Assembly: GCF_000949865.1 (NCBI RefSeq)
Contig: NZ_JWJH01000018.1
Location: 1-64,000, forward strand
Source: Rhizobium nepotum 39/7
Lineage (GTDB): Bacteria; Pseudomonadota; Alphaproteobacteria; Rhizobiales; Rhizobiaceae
Direction of reading: 5' to 3'
DNA: 64,000 nucleotides
The position numbers were made by a program, and so were the translations under genes. The notes beneath the pieces are model-generated. The model did no database searches and was not told the origin of the DNA. It worked only from the letters and a program-made list of their open reading frames with translations. Positions 25,388 to 35,201 of the stretch are shown piece by piece. Position 1 is the first letter of the stretch, and every line of letters begins with the position of its first letter.

Positions 25388-27370
25388 TCACGCAAGTTTT
25401 GCCTCGACTGCGGCGACAACGGCTTCCGCCGTGATGCCGAAGTGCTTGAAGAGATCCTTTGCCGGCGCGGATGCACCAAAGGAATGCATACCGACGAACG
25501 CGCCGTCGGAGCCGATGAAGTAGTCCCAGCCCTGGCGGATGGCGGCTTCAACCGCGATCTTCACCGGAGCCTTGCCGATGATGGCGTTGCGGTAGGTTTC
25601 CGGCTGTTCCTTGAAGAGCTCGAAGCAGGGAACGGAAACGACGCGGGCGGAAACGCCCTTGTCCTTCAGCGTCGCTGCGGCCTTCAGGGCAACCTCGACT
25701 TCCGAACCGGACGCGAAGATCGAAACCTTGGCGTCGCTTGCCGATACGAGTTCGTAGGCGCCGTAAGCGGAAAGGTTCTTCTCTTCATATTCCTTGCGCG
25801 AAGGCGCAAGGTTCTGGCGGGTGAGCGCCAGCGCCGAAGGACGGTGCTTCTGCTCCAGCGCAAGCTGCCAGCATTCCGCCGTCTCGGTTTCATCCGCCGG
25901 GCGGAAGACGAGAAGGTTCGGAATGGCGCGCAGCGCCGCGATCTGCTCCACCGGCTGGTGGGTTGGGCCGTCTTCGCCGACGCCGATGGAATCATGCGTC
26001 AGAACGTGGACGACACGGATGCCCATCAGGGCGGCCAGGCGGATCGACGGACGGCAATAATCCGAGAAGATCATGAAGCCGCCGGCATAGGGGATGAGAC
26101 CGCCATGCAGCGCGATGCCGTTCATCGCCGCCGCCATGCCGTGCTCACGGATACCGTAATGCAGGTAACGGCCGGAGAAGTCCGTCGGTGTGATCGACTT
26201 CATCTGGCTGGTCTTGGTGTTGTTGGACGGCGTCAGGTCGGCCGAGCCGCCGACCATTTCCGGCAGGATGCCGTTGACGATTTCCAGCGTGTCCTCGGAG
26301 GCCTTGCGGGTGGCGACGGTCGGATTGTTCTCGATGATCTTCTTCTTGAAGGCATCGATGGAGCTGTCGAAATTACCGGGCAGGTCGCCGGCGAAGCGAC
26401 GCTTGAACTCGGCCTTCTTGCCGGCTTCGGTCGCCTCGAGACGGGCTTCCCAGTCCTGGCGGGTCTTGGTGGCGCGCAGACCGGCAAGACGCCATGCATC
26501 CAGCACGTCTTCCGGAATGACGAAGGCTTCGGCTTCCCAGTTGAGGCTCTTGCGGGCGGCGGCGATTTCTTCGGCGCCGAGCGGATTGCCGTGCACCTTG
26601 TGGGTGCCCTGCTTGTTGGGCGCGCCGAAGCCGATCACGGTCTTGCAGGCGATGAAGGTCGGGCGGTCGGATTTCTGCGCGGCCTCGATGGCTGCGGCAA
26701 TCGCGTCCGGATCATGGCCATCCACACGGATGGTGTTCCAGTGAACGGCGTTGAAGCGGGCGATCTGGTCGGTGCTGTCGGAAAGACCGACTTCACCGTC
26801 GATGGTGATGTTGTTGTCATCCCAGAACAGAACGAGCTTGTTGAGCTTCAGATGGCCGGCAAGCGCGATGGCTTCGTGGCTGATGCCTTCCATGAGGCAG
26901 CCGTCGCCGCAAAGCACATAGGTGAAGTGGCTCTGCAGGTCGGAGCCGAATTCCTCTTCCAGCTTGCGTTCGGCGATCGCCATGCCGACAGCATTGGCGA
27001 TGCCCTGGCCGAGCGGGCCGGTGGTCGTTTCGATGCCGGTCGCATGGCCGTATTCGGGATGGCCGGCGGTCTTGGAGCCGAACTGACGGAAACGCTTGAT
27101 CTCGTCGATCGTCATGTCCTCGTAGCCCGTCAAATAAAGCAGCGAGTAGAGCAGCATCGAACCATGGCCCGCAGACAGCACGAAGCGGTCGCGGTCTGCC
27201 CACAGCGGAGCCTTGGGATCGAATTTCAGGTAACGGGTAAAGAGAACGGTGGCGACATCAGCGGCGCCCATCGGCAGGCCGGGATGGCCCGAATTGGCCT
27301 TCTCCACTGCATCCATGGCAAGAAAGCGGATCGCATTGGCCATCCGGTTGTGTTTGTCGCGAGAAATCAT
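25388..27370 (-). CDS. tkt: Transketolase
   Basis: Thiamine-diphosphate enzyme of the pentose phosphate pathway, moving two-carbon units between sugar phosphates. 660 residues: [18 protein letters not shown], the cofactor motif [16 protein letters not shown] through DDNNITIDG, the catalytic Glu block [20 protein letters not shown], and the C-terminal domain with [15 protein letters not shown]. Start [13 protein letters not shown]; a second Met ten codons in is possible. First gene of the leftward tkt-gap unit. Confidence 0.97.
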   Translation of the reverse strand: MISRDKHNRMANAIRFLAMDAVEKANSGHPGLPMGAADVATVLFTRYLKFDPKAPLWADRDRFVLSAGHGSMLLYSLLYLTGYEDMTIDEIKRFRQFGSKTAGHPEYGHATGIETTTGPLGQGIANAVGMAIAERKLEEEFGSDLQSHFTYVLCGDGCLMEGISHEAIALAGHLKLNKLVLFWDDNNITIDGEVGLSDSTDQIARFNAVHWNTIRVDGHDPDAIAAAIEAAQKSDRPTFIACKTVIGFGAPNKQGTHKVHGNPLGAEEIAAARKSLNWEAEAFVIPEDVLDAWRLAGLRATKTRQDWEARLEATEAGKKAEFKRRFAGDLPGNFDSSIDAFKKKIIENNPTVATRKASEDTLEIVNGILPEMVGGSADLTPSNNTKTSQMKSITPTDFSGRYLHYGIREHGMAAAMNGIALHGGLIPYAGGFMIFSDYCRPSIRLAALMGIRVVHVLTHDSIGVGEDGPTHQPVEQIAALRAIPNLLVFRPADETETAECWQLALEQKHRPSALALTRQNLAPSRKEYEEKNLSAYGAYELVSASDAKVSIFASGSEVEVALKAAATLKDKGVSARVVSVPCFELFKEQPETYRNAIIGKAPVKIAVEAAIRQGWDYFIGSDGAFVGMHSFGASAPAKDLFKHFGITAEAVVAAVEAKLA

Positions 27371-27693
27371 GGCTTTTCCGTCTGTTCCGGGTGAAAGGAG
27401 ATAGTTTTACGCAACTATCCAAAAAGCGGGTTGATCCATAGCAGGTGAGGCAGGCAAGTCAATAAATCCACGGGCATTTGCGGTTCTGTGAGGGATAAAA
27501 ATCGTTTAGAAAATCGGGCATTCCTGGAAAATCCGTGCGATATGTGCCGATGCTTCCTCGTTCATCCACAGAGCAAAACGCCTCAATGCACTGGTTTGAT
27601 TGACGGGATGATAAATCGGGTAATAACCTCGTGAATGTTGAAAAGGCTTGAAACCGGACGATTCGGCCGGTTGCGTGCGAGTTGGAAAAAACG
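27371..27693. other. Divergent promoter region between tkt and the DUF4164 gene
   Basis: 323 bp without a gene. It must hold promoters for both directions. Seen in it: an inverted repeat GATAGTT / AACTATC at 27400-27419 just before tkt, and a small CCGGACGATTCGGCCGG hairpin close to 27656. No other clear element. Confidence 0.6.
27400..27419. repeat. Inverted repeat in the tkt 5' region
   Basis: GATAGTT and AACTATC with a six-base spacer, about 30 bp before the tkt ATG; either an operator or a hairpin in the leader. Confidence 0.5.
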
Positions 27694-27966
27694 ATGTCGG
27701 CTGAGAAGACCGTACAATCCGCAGTGACGGAGCTGAGCGCTGCCATCACAAATCTCGAAAATGCCATCGATATGCGTATCGAACGGCAAAGGGAGACGGG
27801 CGAGATCGATAATGAGGTCAAGCGGGTCCATGTCGATCGCGCAAGGCTCGCGCATGAGTTGGACCAGGCCGAGTTTCGCGCCAACCGTCTTGAGGAAGTC
27901 AACCGCGAGGTCTCGCGCCGTCTGGTGACGGCGATGGAGACGATCCGCGCGGTGCTGGATCGATAG
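27694..27966 (+). CDS. DUF4164 family coiled-coil protein
   Basis: 90 residues, almost entirely a charged coiled coil (LSAAITNLENAIDMRIERQR; LAHELDQAEFRANRLEEVNR). It precedes zapA by 11 bp, an arrangement seen in other alphaproteobacteria, suggesting a role at or near the division septum. I start at MSAEKTV; the TTG four codons before is weaker. Confidence 0.82.
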   Translation: MSAEKTVQSAVTELSAAITNLENAIDMRIERQRETGEIDNEVKRVHVDRARLAHELDQAEFRANRLEEVNREVSRRLVTAMETIRAVLDR

Positions 27967-27977
27967 GGAGCGGTTTC

Positions 27978-28355
27978 ATGGCGCAAGTTACTGTTATGAT
28001 TGATGGTAAGGCCTATCGCATGGCGTGCGAGGCGGGGCAGGAAGACCATCTGACCGATCTGGCCACCCGTTTCGATCGTTACGTCGGGCATCTCAAGAGC
28101 CAGTTCGGCGAAATCGGCGACCTGCGCCTGACCGTCATGGCGGGCATTATGGTGATGGACGAGCTTTCCGAACTCAATCGCAAGATCGAGAAGCTGGAAG
28201 GGGAGGTCGCGTCCCTTTCCAGAAATCGTGATGGCATGGCCGAACACAAGGCGAAATCGGACGAGATCATTGCAGTCGCCATCGGCGATCTGGCCGATCG
28301 TTTGAACGGCATTACCGAAAAACTGCTGGCGCGGCCGAAGCCTGCGGCACATTGA
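27978..28355 (+). CDS. zapA: Cell division protein ZapA
   Basis: ZapA binds FtsZ and bundles its filaments in the Z ring. 125 residues: the N-terminal ZapA fold MAQVTVMIDGKAYRMACEAG, then LATRFDRYVGHLKSQFG and RLTVMAGIMVMDELSELNRK, followed by a C-terminal coiled coil. The genes downstream (6S RNA, then a folate cyclo-ligase) reproduce the zapA-ssrS-fau order of other proteobacteria. Confidence 0.93.
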   Translation: MAQVTVMIDGKAYRMACEAGQEDHLTDLATRFDRYVGHLKSQFGEIGDLRLTVMAGIMVMDELSELNRKIEKLEGEVASLSRNRDGMAEHKAKSDEIIAVAIGDLADRLNGITEKLLARPKPAAH

Positions 28356-28390
28356 TCGTCGGTCAAGCTTTTCAGCCGCAAAATTCGTTC

Positions 28391-28560
28391 ATGGCCCTCT
28401 GGTGGTTTGGTTCGATACGTCCTATATCTGAGAAGCGTTCTGCGCTTCCCGACAGGAACCACAATCCCTGGGGCCATACTCGATCCAAAGGGAGCTGTCC
28501 CTGGCCAGTCCCGTGGGGCTGGACACATGGCGCCCACCTACATTTGTAGGCACCCAGGAT
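28391..28560 (+). ncRNA. ssrS: 6S RNA
   Basis: About 160-170 nt directly after zapA, the classic place of ssrS. The region has no ORF but abundant self-complementarity, for example GTGGTTTGGTTC with GGAACCAC, GGGGCTGGACA near CTGGCCAGTCCC, and CCTACATTTGTAGG near the 3' part. 6S RNA mimics an open promoter and holds the sigma-70 polymerase in stationary phase. Ends are approximate; the identification rests on position and fold rather than on an alignment. Confidence 0.7.
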
Positions 28561-28812
28561 CGTAAATCTCCATCGGTCGCCGTGGATCGCGCTTGAAGTT
28601 TCGGGTCACTCCCCGGCTCTTCCTCTGACCTTATATTTTTCGACAGTCATTTTTCATTGCTGCCGGAGACGGCTTTTTTATACCGCCGTCATTGCAATGG
28701 CGGAACAATTCCCTATTATCTAGATTGGTATGTCTGTCATGCCCTTTTTTTAAAAAAAAGGGCGCTGCGGCCAAAACCGCGACGTGCCGTTCAACAGCCC
28801 AAAGAGCTAAAC
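28561..28812 (+). other. Non-coding interval between 6S RNA and the CorC/HlyC gene
   Basis: No gene is supported, although an open frame runs into the next CDS. Two palindromes are present: CCGCC...GGCGG enclosing ATTGCAAT at 28684-28704, and GCCC-T7-A8-GGGC at 28741-28763. The second could terminate or attenuate transcription. Confidence 0.55.
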
Positions 28813-30090
28813 TTGTTTACTGAAATTATGATCGTGGTTCTGCTCACCGTATTGAACGGTGTGCTTGCCATGTCCGAGCTTGCCGTTGTCTCCTCCAGAC
28901 CGGCGAGGCTCAAGGTGCTTGCCGCACAAGGCAGCAAGGGCGCCACGATGGCGCTCAGCCTTTCTGAAAATCCCGGACGTTTTCTTTCCACGGTGCAGAT
29001 CGGCATCACGCTGGTCGGCGTCCTTTCCGGTGCATTCTCCGGCGCCACGCTCGGCGCCCGTTTTACCGCATGGCTTTTGGAACAAGGTGTTCCCGACCGT
29101 GCCGCCGATGCGCTGGGCGTCGGCTCGGTGGTCGTCGCCATCACCTACCTGTCGCTGATCGTCGGCGAACTGGTGCCGAAGCAGATTGCGCTGCGCGATC
29201 CGGAAAAGATCGCTGCCCGCGTTGCCCCCACCATGGTGATGCTCTCCAAGGTCGGCGCGCCGCTGGTCTGGTTTCTCGATAAGTCCGGTAAGGCCATCCT
29301 AGCGCTTCTCGGCCATAGCGGCACGTCCAACGCATCGGTGACGGACGACGAAATCCGTACTGTTCTGGCGGAAGCCCATAGCGCCGGGGTGATCGAGACC
29401 GAGGAATCGGCGATGATCACCAGTGTCATGCGCCTTGCCGACCGCAATGCCCGCGGCCTGATGACGCCGCGCCGCGACGTGGAAGTGGTCGATATCGAAG
29501 ACAGCGCGGAAGAAATTCGCGTGCAGCTTCGCGAGACGCAGCGTTCGCGTCTGCCGGTGCGCAACGGCGCTTCCGACGAAATTCTGGGCGTGCTTTTCGC
29601 CAAGGACGCTTTCGATGCGCTGGCGTCCGGCAATGAGCTGAATGTCCGTGAGCTTCTGCGCGAAGTTCCCGTCGTCTCGGATCTGACGAGCGCTGTGGAC
29701 GTTATCCAGTCACTGCGCCGTTCCACCGTGCATATGGTGCTGGTCTATGATGAATACGGCCATTTCGAAGGTATCGTCAGCTCCGGCGACGTTCTGGAGG
29801 CTATCACCGGAGCTTTCCAGGAAGACAATGACGAGGAGCCGGCGATCGTCGAGCGCGAGGACGGTTCGTTCCTCGTTGCCGGCTGGATGCCCGCCGACGA
29901 ATTCGCTTACCGCATGGGCTTCCAGATCGACGAAGACGCCGAGTTCGAGACCGTTGCCGGTCTGGTTCTGGACGAGTTCCGTCGCCTGCCGGAACTGGGC
30001 GAACATATCACCCGCAACGGCTGGCGTTTCGAAGTCATCGATCTCGATGGACACCGCATCGACAAGGTCCTCGTGAGCCGGGCGGTCTGA
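28813..30090 (+). CDS. CorC/HlyC-type membrane protein with CBS domains
   Basis: 425 residues: an N-terminal CNNM/DUF21 membrane domain with four helices (IMIVVLLTVLNGVLAMSE; VVVAITYLSLIVGELVPKQIAL), a CBS pair (VMRLADRNARGLMTPRRDVEV; VHMVLVYDEYGHFEGIVSS) and a C-terminal CorC-HlyC domain (FLVAGWMPADEFAYRMGF). Members help in Mg2+/Co2+ efflux or resistance. I choose a TTG start (LFTEIMIVV), since the long N-terminal extension from 28657 crosses the palindromic region and is not family-like. Its TGA overlaps the next ATG. Confidence 0.86.
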   Translation: MFTEIMIVVLLTVLNGVLAMSELAVVSSRPARLKVLAAQGSKGATMALSLSENPGRFLSTVQIGITLVGVLSGAFSGATLGARFTAWLLEQGVPDRAADALGVGSVVVAITYLSLIVGELVPKQIALRDPEKIAARVAPTMVMLSKVGAPLVWFLDKSGKAILALLGHSGTSNASVTDDEIRTVLAEAHSAGVIETEESAMITSVMRLADRNARGLMTPRRDVEVVDIEDSAEEIRVQLRETQRSRLPVRNGASDEILGVLFAKDAFDALASGNELNVRELLREVPVVSDLTSAVDVIQSLRRSTVHMVLVYDEYGHFEGIVSSGDVLEAITGAFQEDNDEEPAIVEREDGSFLVAGWMPADEFAYRMGFQIDEDAEFETVAGLVLDEFRRLPELGEHITRNGWRFEVIDLDGHRIDKVLVSRAV

Positions 30091-30704
30091 TGCCCGGCGA
30101 CATTGCCGAAAAAGCAAGGCTGCGCGGCGAAAGGCTTGCCGCGCGTGATGCGCTGACGCCGTTGGAGCGACAGCAAAAAAGCGAGGCGATGACGGTACAT
30201 GGTGCATCCGCCATACCGTTGGCGCCGGGCGCTGTTATTTCCGGTTTCATGCCGATCCGCTCAGAGGCCGATATCCGGCCGCTGATGGAAACGCTGCGCG
30301 AAAAGGGCGGACGTATTGTCCTTCCCGTTGTGTTGGATCGCGAGACCATCGTTTTCCGTGCCTTCGAGGCGGACACGCCGCTGGTCAAAACGGGTTTCGG
30401 CACGGCCGGTCCGGCGGAGGGTGCGGATGTCGTCGATCCGGATATTCTGCTCGTTCCGCTTTCCGTCTTCGATGGGCAGGGCCAGCGTATCGGTTACGGC
30501 GCGGGTCATTATGACCGCGCGATTGCGAGATTGCATGGCAAAGGTCGAACTCCCGTTCTCATCGGTGTTGCATTCGACTGTCAGGAAGTGCCGTCGGTGC
30601 CGGCGGAGCCGCATGACGTGCCGCTTCATGCCGTTCTGACGGAGAGCGGCTTGCGCTGGTTTTCTGCGCAGTGGTTGATGTCCGATGGGAAAAAGGCGCT
30701 TTAG
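30090..30704 (+). CDS. fau: 5-formyltetrahydrofolate cyclo-ligase
   Basis: Converts 5-formyl-THF with ATP to 5,10-methenyl-THF, recycling a folate storage form. 204 residues, with the Arg/Lys-rich N terminus (KARLRGERLAARDAL), ISGFMPIRSEADIRPLM, and the diagnostic nucleotide-binding GQRIGYGAGHYDRAI. Start overlaps the CorC stop (TGATG). In E. coli the gene sits next to 6S RNA; here the CorC gene lies between. Confidence 0.92.
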   Translation: MPGDIAEKARLRGERLAARDALTPLERQQKSEAMTVHGASAIPLAPGAVISGFMPIRSEADIRPLMETLREKGGRIVLPVVLDRETIVFRAFEADTPLVKTGFGTAGPAEGADVVDPDILLVPLSVFDGQGQRIGYGAGHYDRAIARLHGKGRTPVLIGVAFDCQEVPSVPAEPHDVPLHAVLTESGLRWFSAQWLMSDGKKAL

Positions 30705-30776
30705 CACTTTTTAAAACACGGATTACCCGTTAGAGGGGACGGAATTTAGGAACATGCGCAAGATCGGGGCGGGTGA

Positions 30777-31601
30777 ATGAGGCTTCTTTTTCTCGGAGAT
30801 ATGGTTGGCAAGACCGGACGCACGGCGGTCTGGGACAAATTGCCCGGGCTGGTTTCCGACCTGAAGCTCGATTTCGTCATCGTCAACGGTGAAAACGCCG
30901 CCGGCGGTTTCGGCATCACCGAGGATATCTATCTCGAGACCATCAATGCCGGCGCCGATGTGGTGACGACCGGCAACCATGTCTGGGACCAGAAGGAGGC
31001 TGTTTCCTTCTGCGAGCGGCATGACCAGTTCCTGCGGCCCGCCAATTATCCTGATGGTACACCCGGCAAGGGCTCTGGCATGTTTTACGCCCGCAACGGC
31101 GCGCGCGTGCTTGTCGCCAACATCATGGGCCGGGTATTCATGCACCCGGAACTGGACGATCCCTTCAAATCGGCGGAGAACATTCTCGCCGCCTGCCCGC
31201 TGAAGGAGCAGGCCGACGCCATCATCTTCGATTTCCACGCCGAGGCTACAAGTGAAAAACAGTGCTTCGGTCATTTCGTCGACGGCCGCGCAAGCTTCGT
31301 CGTCGGCACCCACACCCATGTTCCGACGGCCGACGCGCAGATATTGAACGGCGGCACGGCCTATATGTCGGACGCCGGCATGTGTGGAGACTACGACAGC
31401 TCGCTCGGTATGGAGAAGGAAGAGCCGATCAACCGCTTCATTTCCAAAATGCCGAAGGGCCGTTTCGAGGCCGCCAGCGGGCCTGCGACGATCTGCGGCG
31501 TGGGCGTCGAGATTTCCGACCGCACCGGGCTTGCCGAAAAGATCGCACCGCTGCGCATCGGTCCGAGACTTTCCGAGACCCTTCCGTCCTTCTGGGCGTA
31601 G
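30777..31601 (+). CDS. YmdB-type metallophosphoesterase
   Basis: 274 residues of the TIGR00282 family (Bacillus YmdB, a cyclic-nucleotide phosphodiesterase). Metal-binding blocks are complete: MRLLFLGDMVGKTGR, VNGENAAGG, TTGNHVWDQ, IIFDFHAEATSEKQ and VVGTHTHVPTADAQ. It is preceded by a weak ribosome site and lies 72 bp after the folate gene, possibly on the same transcript. Confidence 0.9.
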   Translation: MRLLFLGDMVGKTGRTAVWDKLPGLVSDLKLDFVIVNGENAAGGFGITEDIYLETINAGADVVTTGNHVWDQKEAVSFCERHDQFLRPANYPDGTPGKGSGMFYARNGARVLVANIMGRVFMHPELDDPFKSAENILAACPLKEQADAIIFDFHAEATSEKQCFGHFVDGRASFVVGTHTHVPTADAQILNGGTAYMSDAGMCGDYDSSLGMEKEEPINRFISKMPKGRFEAASGPATICGVGVEISDRTGLAEKIAPLRIGPRLSETLPSFWA

Positions 31602-31717
31602 GCTTTCTGATGCGACGTTCACAATGACGAGATTGTGAGCGTTTCGCCGCTCTTGAAACTGGACGCCCGGCAAAACCTGTCCCATCCTCTCAACCTTCGC
31701 AAGTTCAGGGGAGTGGC

Positions 31718-32560
31718 ATGATGCTTCGCGTGCTAATGCTTGCAATAACGGGATTGCTCACCTGCGCGGGAGCGGCCTTTGCCCAAACGGAAAGCCGCCC
31801 TCCCGTCAGCCAGTGCCAGGCGATTGCCCGCAACATTCCCGGCGTCATGTTCGCCAGCTTCAACCCGCCTGATGTTCAACTGGCTCAGGCCACGGCGAAG
31901 GAAGAGGTGAAGATCAGCTTCATCGGCCATTCCACTTATCTCATCGAAAGCCCCGGCGGTGTGACGATTGCCACAGATTATAACGGCGTCTATCGCCCAC
32001 CCGTCACACCGACTGTGGTAACGATGAACCGGGCGCATACAACACATTTCACTCTCAGCCCCGATCCGGCCATTCAACATGTGCTGCGAGGCTGGAGCGA
32101 TACGCCGGGGGAAAAGGCTGAACACAAGGTTCTGGTAGGCGATGTCTATATCCGCAATGTCGCAACCGACATCCGCAACCGCTGGGGTGATTACGAATCC
32201 TTTCAGGAAAACGGCAATTCCATTTTCATCTTCGAAGTGGCGGGGCTGTGCATCGGTCATCTCGGCCATCTGCATCACGAATTGACGGACACGCATTATG
32301 CCGAGATCGGCCGTCTGGATGTGCTGATGGTGCCCGTGGATGGTGGTCTCACGATGGGCGCCGACAGCATGAGCCGGGTGGTGAAGCGTCTCCGCTCCGC
32401 GCTGATTCTGCCGATGCACCGCACCGGGCCGCCGCTGGAGCAGTTTCTGACGATGTTCGGGGAAAGTTTCCAGATTGCCTATGCAAACGACGCGATCATC
32501 CGGGTCTCGATGAGAAACCTTCCCCGCCAGCCGCAGATACTTGTGCCGAAAGGCATGTAG
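31718..32560 (+). CDS. Exported MBL-fold (UlaG-like) hydrolase-like protein
   Basis: 280 residues with a signal peptide (TGLLTCAGAAFAQ). The MBL fold is recognisable from VKISFIGHSTYLIESPGGVTIATDY, CIGHLGHLHHELTD, LMVPVDGG and LILPMHRTG. The central metal motif HxHxDH is replaced by NRAHTTHF, so the metal site is modified and activity is uncertain. A GGGGAG ribosome site supports the first of two adjacent ATG codons. Confidence 0.8.
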   Translation: MMLRVLMLAITGLLTCAGAAFAQTESRPPVSQCQAIARNIPGVMFASFNPPDVQLAQATAKEEVKISFIGHSTYLIESPGGVTIATDYNGVYRPPVTPTVVTMNRAHTTHFTLSPDPAIQHVLRGWSDTPGEKAEHKVLVGDVYIRNVATDIRNRWGDYESFQENGNSIFIFEVAGLCIGHLGHLHHELTDTHYAEIGRLDVLMVPVDGGLTMGADSMSRVVKRLRSALILPMHRTGPPLEQFLTMFGESFQIAYANDAIIRVSMRNLPRQPQILVPKGM

Positions 32561-32597
32561 AGCGGCGACGGGCGGGGAGGGCCGGGAGGCCGCCCTC

Positions 32598-33101
32598 TCA
32601 GGCGAAGGCGAGGTGCTGGCGGACGCCGACATCTGGCGTTTTGTCGTCGGACATATTGGCCTTGGCGATTTCCCATCCGAATTTCAGGGTACTGTCCGTC
32701 GAGGCCCATATTTCAGCGTCGTCGACATGAAGCGCGAGCATCGTCAGTTGCGGGTCGCTTTTACCGTGCTCGTACCAGGCTGCGGTGACGGAATTCCAGT
32801 ATTCTTCGATCTTCGTCTTGTCATCGCGAACCTCCAGCACACCCGAGAGGCAGGCATGGTAATCATGGTCCTTGCCGACGAGGCAGAAATGCGCCCGCGA
32901 ATGGGATTTCAGTGATTTGACGAGACGGGCGTCTTTTTTGGAGAAGAACCAGATCGTATTGGTTTTTGGGTCGGCATGTGGGGCCATGGGCTGCATGTGG
33001 CTGGGTAGACCCTCGAGACCGAGCATGCCGGCGTGGACGGAGTTGACCTCATCCCAGAGCTGGCGCGCCGGGGTTTCTCTTGCTTCAGTCAGGCTGACCA
33101 T
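32598..33101 (-). CDS. Pyridoxamine 5'-phosphate oxidase family protein (general-stress type)
   Basis: 167 residues of the PPOX split-barrel fold that binds FMN or F420-like cofactors: VHAGMLGLEGLPSHMQPM near the N terminus, TIWFFSKKDARLVKSLK, HFCLVGKDHDYHACLSGVLEV and WASTDSTLKFGWEIAKANMS at the end. This is the general-stress protein 26-like branch rather than pyridoxal phosphate synthesis. It stands alone, read toward the MBL gene. Confidence 0.82.
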   Translation of the reverse strand: MVSLTEARETPARQLWDEVNSVHAGMLGLEGLPSHMQPMAPHADPKTNTIWFFSKKDARLVKSLKSHSRAHFCLVGKDHDYHACLSGVLEVRDDKTKIEEYWNSVTAAWYEHGKSDPQLTMLALHVDDAEIWASTDSTLKFGWEIAKANMSDDKTPDVGVRQHLAFA

Positions 33102-33299
33102 GGATTTTCTCCTTCCGGTTTGAGGTGGCGGCGCGGAGCAGTAAAACTGCCCGCCTCTTCCGCCTTCATGGTCAAAACGGGGTGCGGATAAATCAGTTCC
33201 TTATATTCTTGCGGCAGGAGAACGCGCTTGCGGGCTTGAACGGCGGGCCTATCGCACTTATAAGGCCCGCAATCTCTAAATTACGACATCAGGTTTTCC

Positions 33300-34046
33300 A
33301 TGGCTGGTCATTCACAGTTCAAGAACATCATGCACCGCAAGGGCAAACAGGACTCCGTTCGGTCCAAAATGTTTTCCAAGCTTGCGCGTGAAATCACCGT
33401 TGCGGCAAAGACGGGCATGCCCGACCCGAGCATGAACCCGCGCCTGCGTCTGGCAATCCAGAACGCCAAGGCCCAGTCCATGCCGAAGGACAATATCGAG
33501 CGCGCGATCAAGAAGGCCGCCGGCGCAGACGGTGAAAACTACGATGAAGTCCGTTACGAAGGTTACGGCCCCGGTGGCGTCGCTGTCATCGTCGAGGCCC
33601 TGACCGACAACCGCAACCGCACCGCCTCCAACGTACGGTCCACCTTTACCAAGGCCGGCGGCGCACTTGGCGAAACCGGATCGGTGTCCTTCTCCTTCGA
33701 CCGCGTCGGCGAGATCACCTACAAGGCCGAAGTCGGCGATGCCGACAAGGTCATGGAAGCGGCTATCGAAGCCGGTGCCGACGATGTCGAAACCACGGAA
33801 GACGGCCACACCATCATTTGCGGTTTCGAGGCGATGAACGAGGTTTCCAAGGCGCTGGAAGGCGTGCTCGGCGAAGCCGAAAGCGTCAAGGCCATCTGGA
33901 AACCGCAGAACACGGTGCCGGTGGATGAGGAAAAGGCGCAGTCGCTGATGAAGCTCATCGACACTCTCGAAGACGACGACGACGTGCAGAACGTCTACTC
34001 CAACTTCGAAGTTTCCGAAGAAATTCTCGCCAAGCTTTCCGCCTGA
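33300..34046 (+). CDS. YebC/PmpR family regulator
   Basis: 248 residues: [52 protein letters not shown] and [19 protein letters not shown] are all canonical for the TACO1/YebC family, which helps ribosomes at difficult sequences and can act as a transcription regulator. In related genomes it is normally adjacent to ruvC; here 3.7 kb with two leftward genes separates them. Confidence 0.95.
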   Translation: MAGHSQFKNIMHRKGKQDSVRSKMFSKLAREITVAAKTGMPDPSMNPRLRLAIQNAKAQSMPKDNIERAIKKAAGADGENYDEVRYEGYGPGGVAVIVEALTDNRNRTASNVRSTFTKAGGALGETGSVSFSFDRVGEITYKAEVGDADKVMEAAIEAGADDVETTEDGHTIICGFEAMNEVSKALEGVLGEAESVKAIWKPQNTVPVDEEKAQSLMKLIDTLEDDDDVQNVYSNFEVSEEILAKLSA

Positions 34047-34061
34047 CGTTTCATATTTTTT

Positions 34062-34103
34062 AAAAAAAAGCCCCGGCAGCGTTTTCGCTCCGGGGCTTTT
34101 TTC
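34062..34103. terminator. Bidirectional terminator between yebC and the LLM gene
   Basis: AAAGCCCCGG and CCGGGGCTTT with an internal GC loop (CAGCGTTTTCGCT), bounded by A and T runs, between two convergent stops. Confidence 0.88.
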
Positions 34104-34105
34104 GT

Positions 34106-35107
34106 TCAGGCGGCCTTTCTGATGGAGGCCCGCACGTCGGCGAATATCTCCACGGAGCGCAGCCGTTTTTCGATATCGTGGACCGGCATCGAGACGATCA
34201 GTTCGTCGGCCTGCGTTTCGGCGAGGAACCCGCCGAGATGGCGTCCGATCGTTTCAGGCGAGCCGACAGCCGCGAAACGCAGCGTATGTTCCACCGAGAA
34301 ACGCTCCATCTCGTTCCAGTAGTCGTCCATGTTGTGGACCGGCTTCGGAAACGGGATGCGGACATTGCGGCGCAGGTTGACGAATTGCTGCTGCGACGAG
34401 GTGAAGAGATATTGCGCCTCCTCGTCCGTATCGGCGCCGACACCCATCACGCCCACCATCACATAGGGCTTGTCCAGCGTCGCAGAGGGCTGGAAGCGTT
34501 CGCGATAGATGTGGATCGATTCCATCAGCATATCCGGCGCAAAATGCGAGGCAAAGGAATAGGGCAGACCAAGTGCTGCCGCCAGATGCGCGCTGTAGGT
34601 GCTTGAGCCGAGCAGCCAGAGGGGCACGTTCGAATTCATGCCGGGCACGGCAAGGATTGCCTGATCCTGCTGCGGCGCACCGAGATATTGCTGGAGTTCG
34701 ATAATATCGTGCGGGAAGTTCTCCGCACCGGCATCGAGGTTACGGCGCAGTGCTCTTGCCGTCCGCATGTCGGTTCCCGGCGCACGGCCAAGACCGAGAT
34801 CGACCCGGCCGGGCAGCAGCGCCGCAAGCGTGCCGAACTGTTCGGCGATGACGAGCGGGGAATGATTGGGCAGCATGATGCCGCCGGAACCGACACGGAT
34901 ATGTTTCGTTGCCGCACCCACATGGGCGATGACGAGCGATGTCGCCGCGCTCGCAATACCCGGCATGCCATGGTGTTCCGCAAGCCAGATGCGGTTGTAG
35001 CCGTGGTCTTCAGCTTTGATCGCCATGCGGCGGGAGTTTTCAAGCGCCTCGCTGACGCTCTCGCCTTCGCCGATCGGCGAAAGGTCGAGAATGGAAAAGG
35101 GTATCAT
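34106..35107 (-). CDS. LLM class flavin-dependent oxidoreductase
   Basis: 333 residues of the luciferase-like monooxygenase superfamily, MsnO8-type. Typical blocks are [53 protein letters not shown] and [15 protein letters not shown]. The start MIPFSILD has AGGAG upstream. The substrate is unknown. It sits head-to-tail with the chemoreceptor gene. Confidence 0.88.
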   Translation of the reverse strand: MIPFSILDLSPIGEGESVSEALENSRRMAIKAEDHGYNRIWLAEHHGMPGIASAATSLVIAHVGAATKHIRVGSGGIMLPNHSPLVIAEQFGTLAALLPGRVDLGLGRAPGTDMRTARALRRNLDAGAENFPHDIIELQQYLGAPQQDQAILAVPGMNSNVPLWLLGSSTYSAHLAAALGLPYSFASHFAPDMLMESIHIYRERFQPSATLDKPYVMVGVMGVGADTDEEAQYLFTSSQQQFVNLRRNVRIPFPKPVHNMDDYWNEMERFSVEHTLRFAAVGSPETIGRHLGGFLAETQADELIVSMPVHDIEKRLRSVEIFADVRASIRKAA

Positions 35108-35201
35108 CCGACGCTCCTGCACAAATTTAAGTCTTTGATGCGGATGTAAGGCGCGTGTCCCGATTTACCAGAGAAGTCGCGCAGAATTGAAGGATGGTTC
35201 A

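Noticed and set aside
25367-27394. 675-codon rightward frame opposite tkt
   Set aside because: Antisense shadow of the transketolase gene.
27565-27574. DnaA box
   Set aside because: TTCATCCACA differs from TTATCCACA by one base and stands alone without other boxes or an AT-rich element; no origin is supported.
28657-28812. N-terminal extension of the CorC/HlyC protein
   Set aside because: It runs through two palindromes, is rich in unusual residues for the family, and a TTG with a ribosome site gives the normal length.
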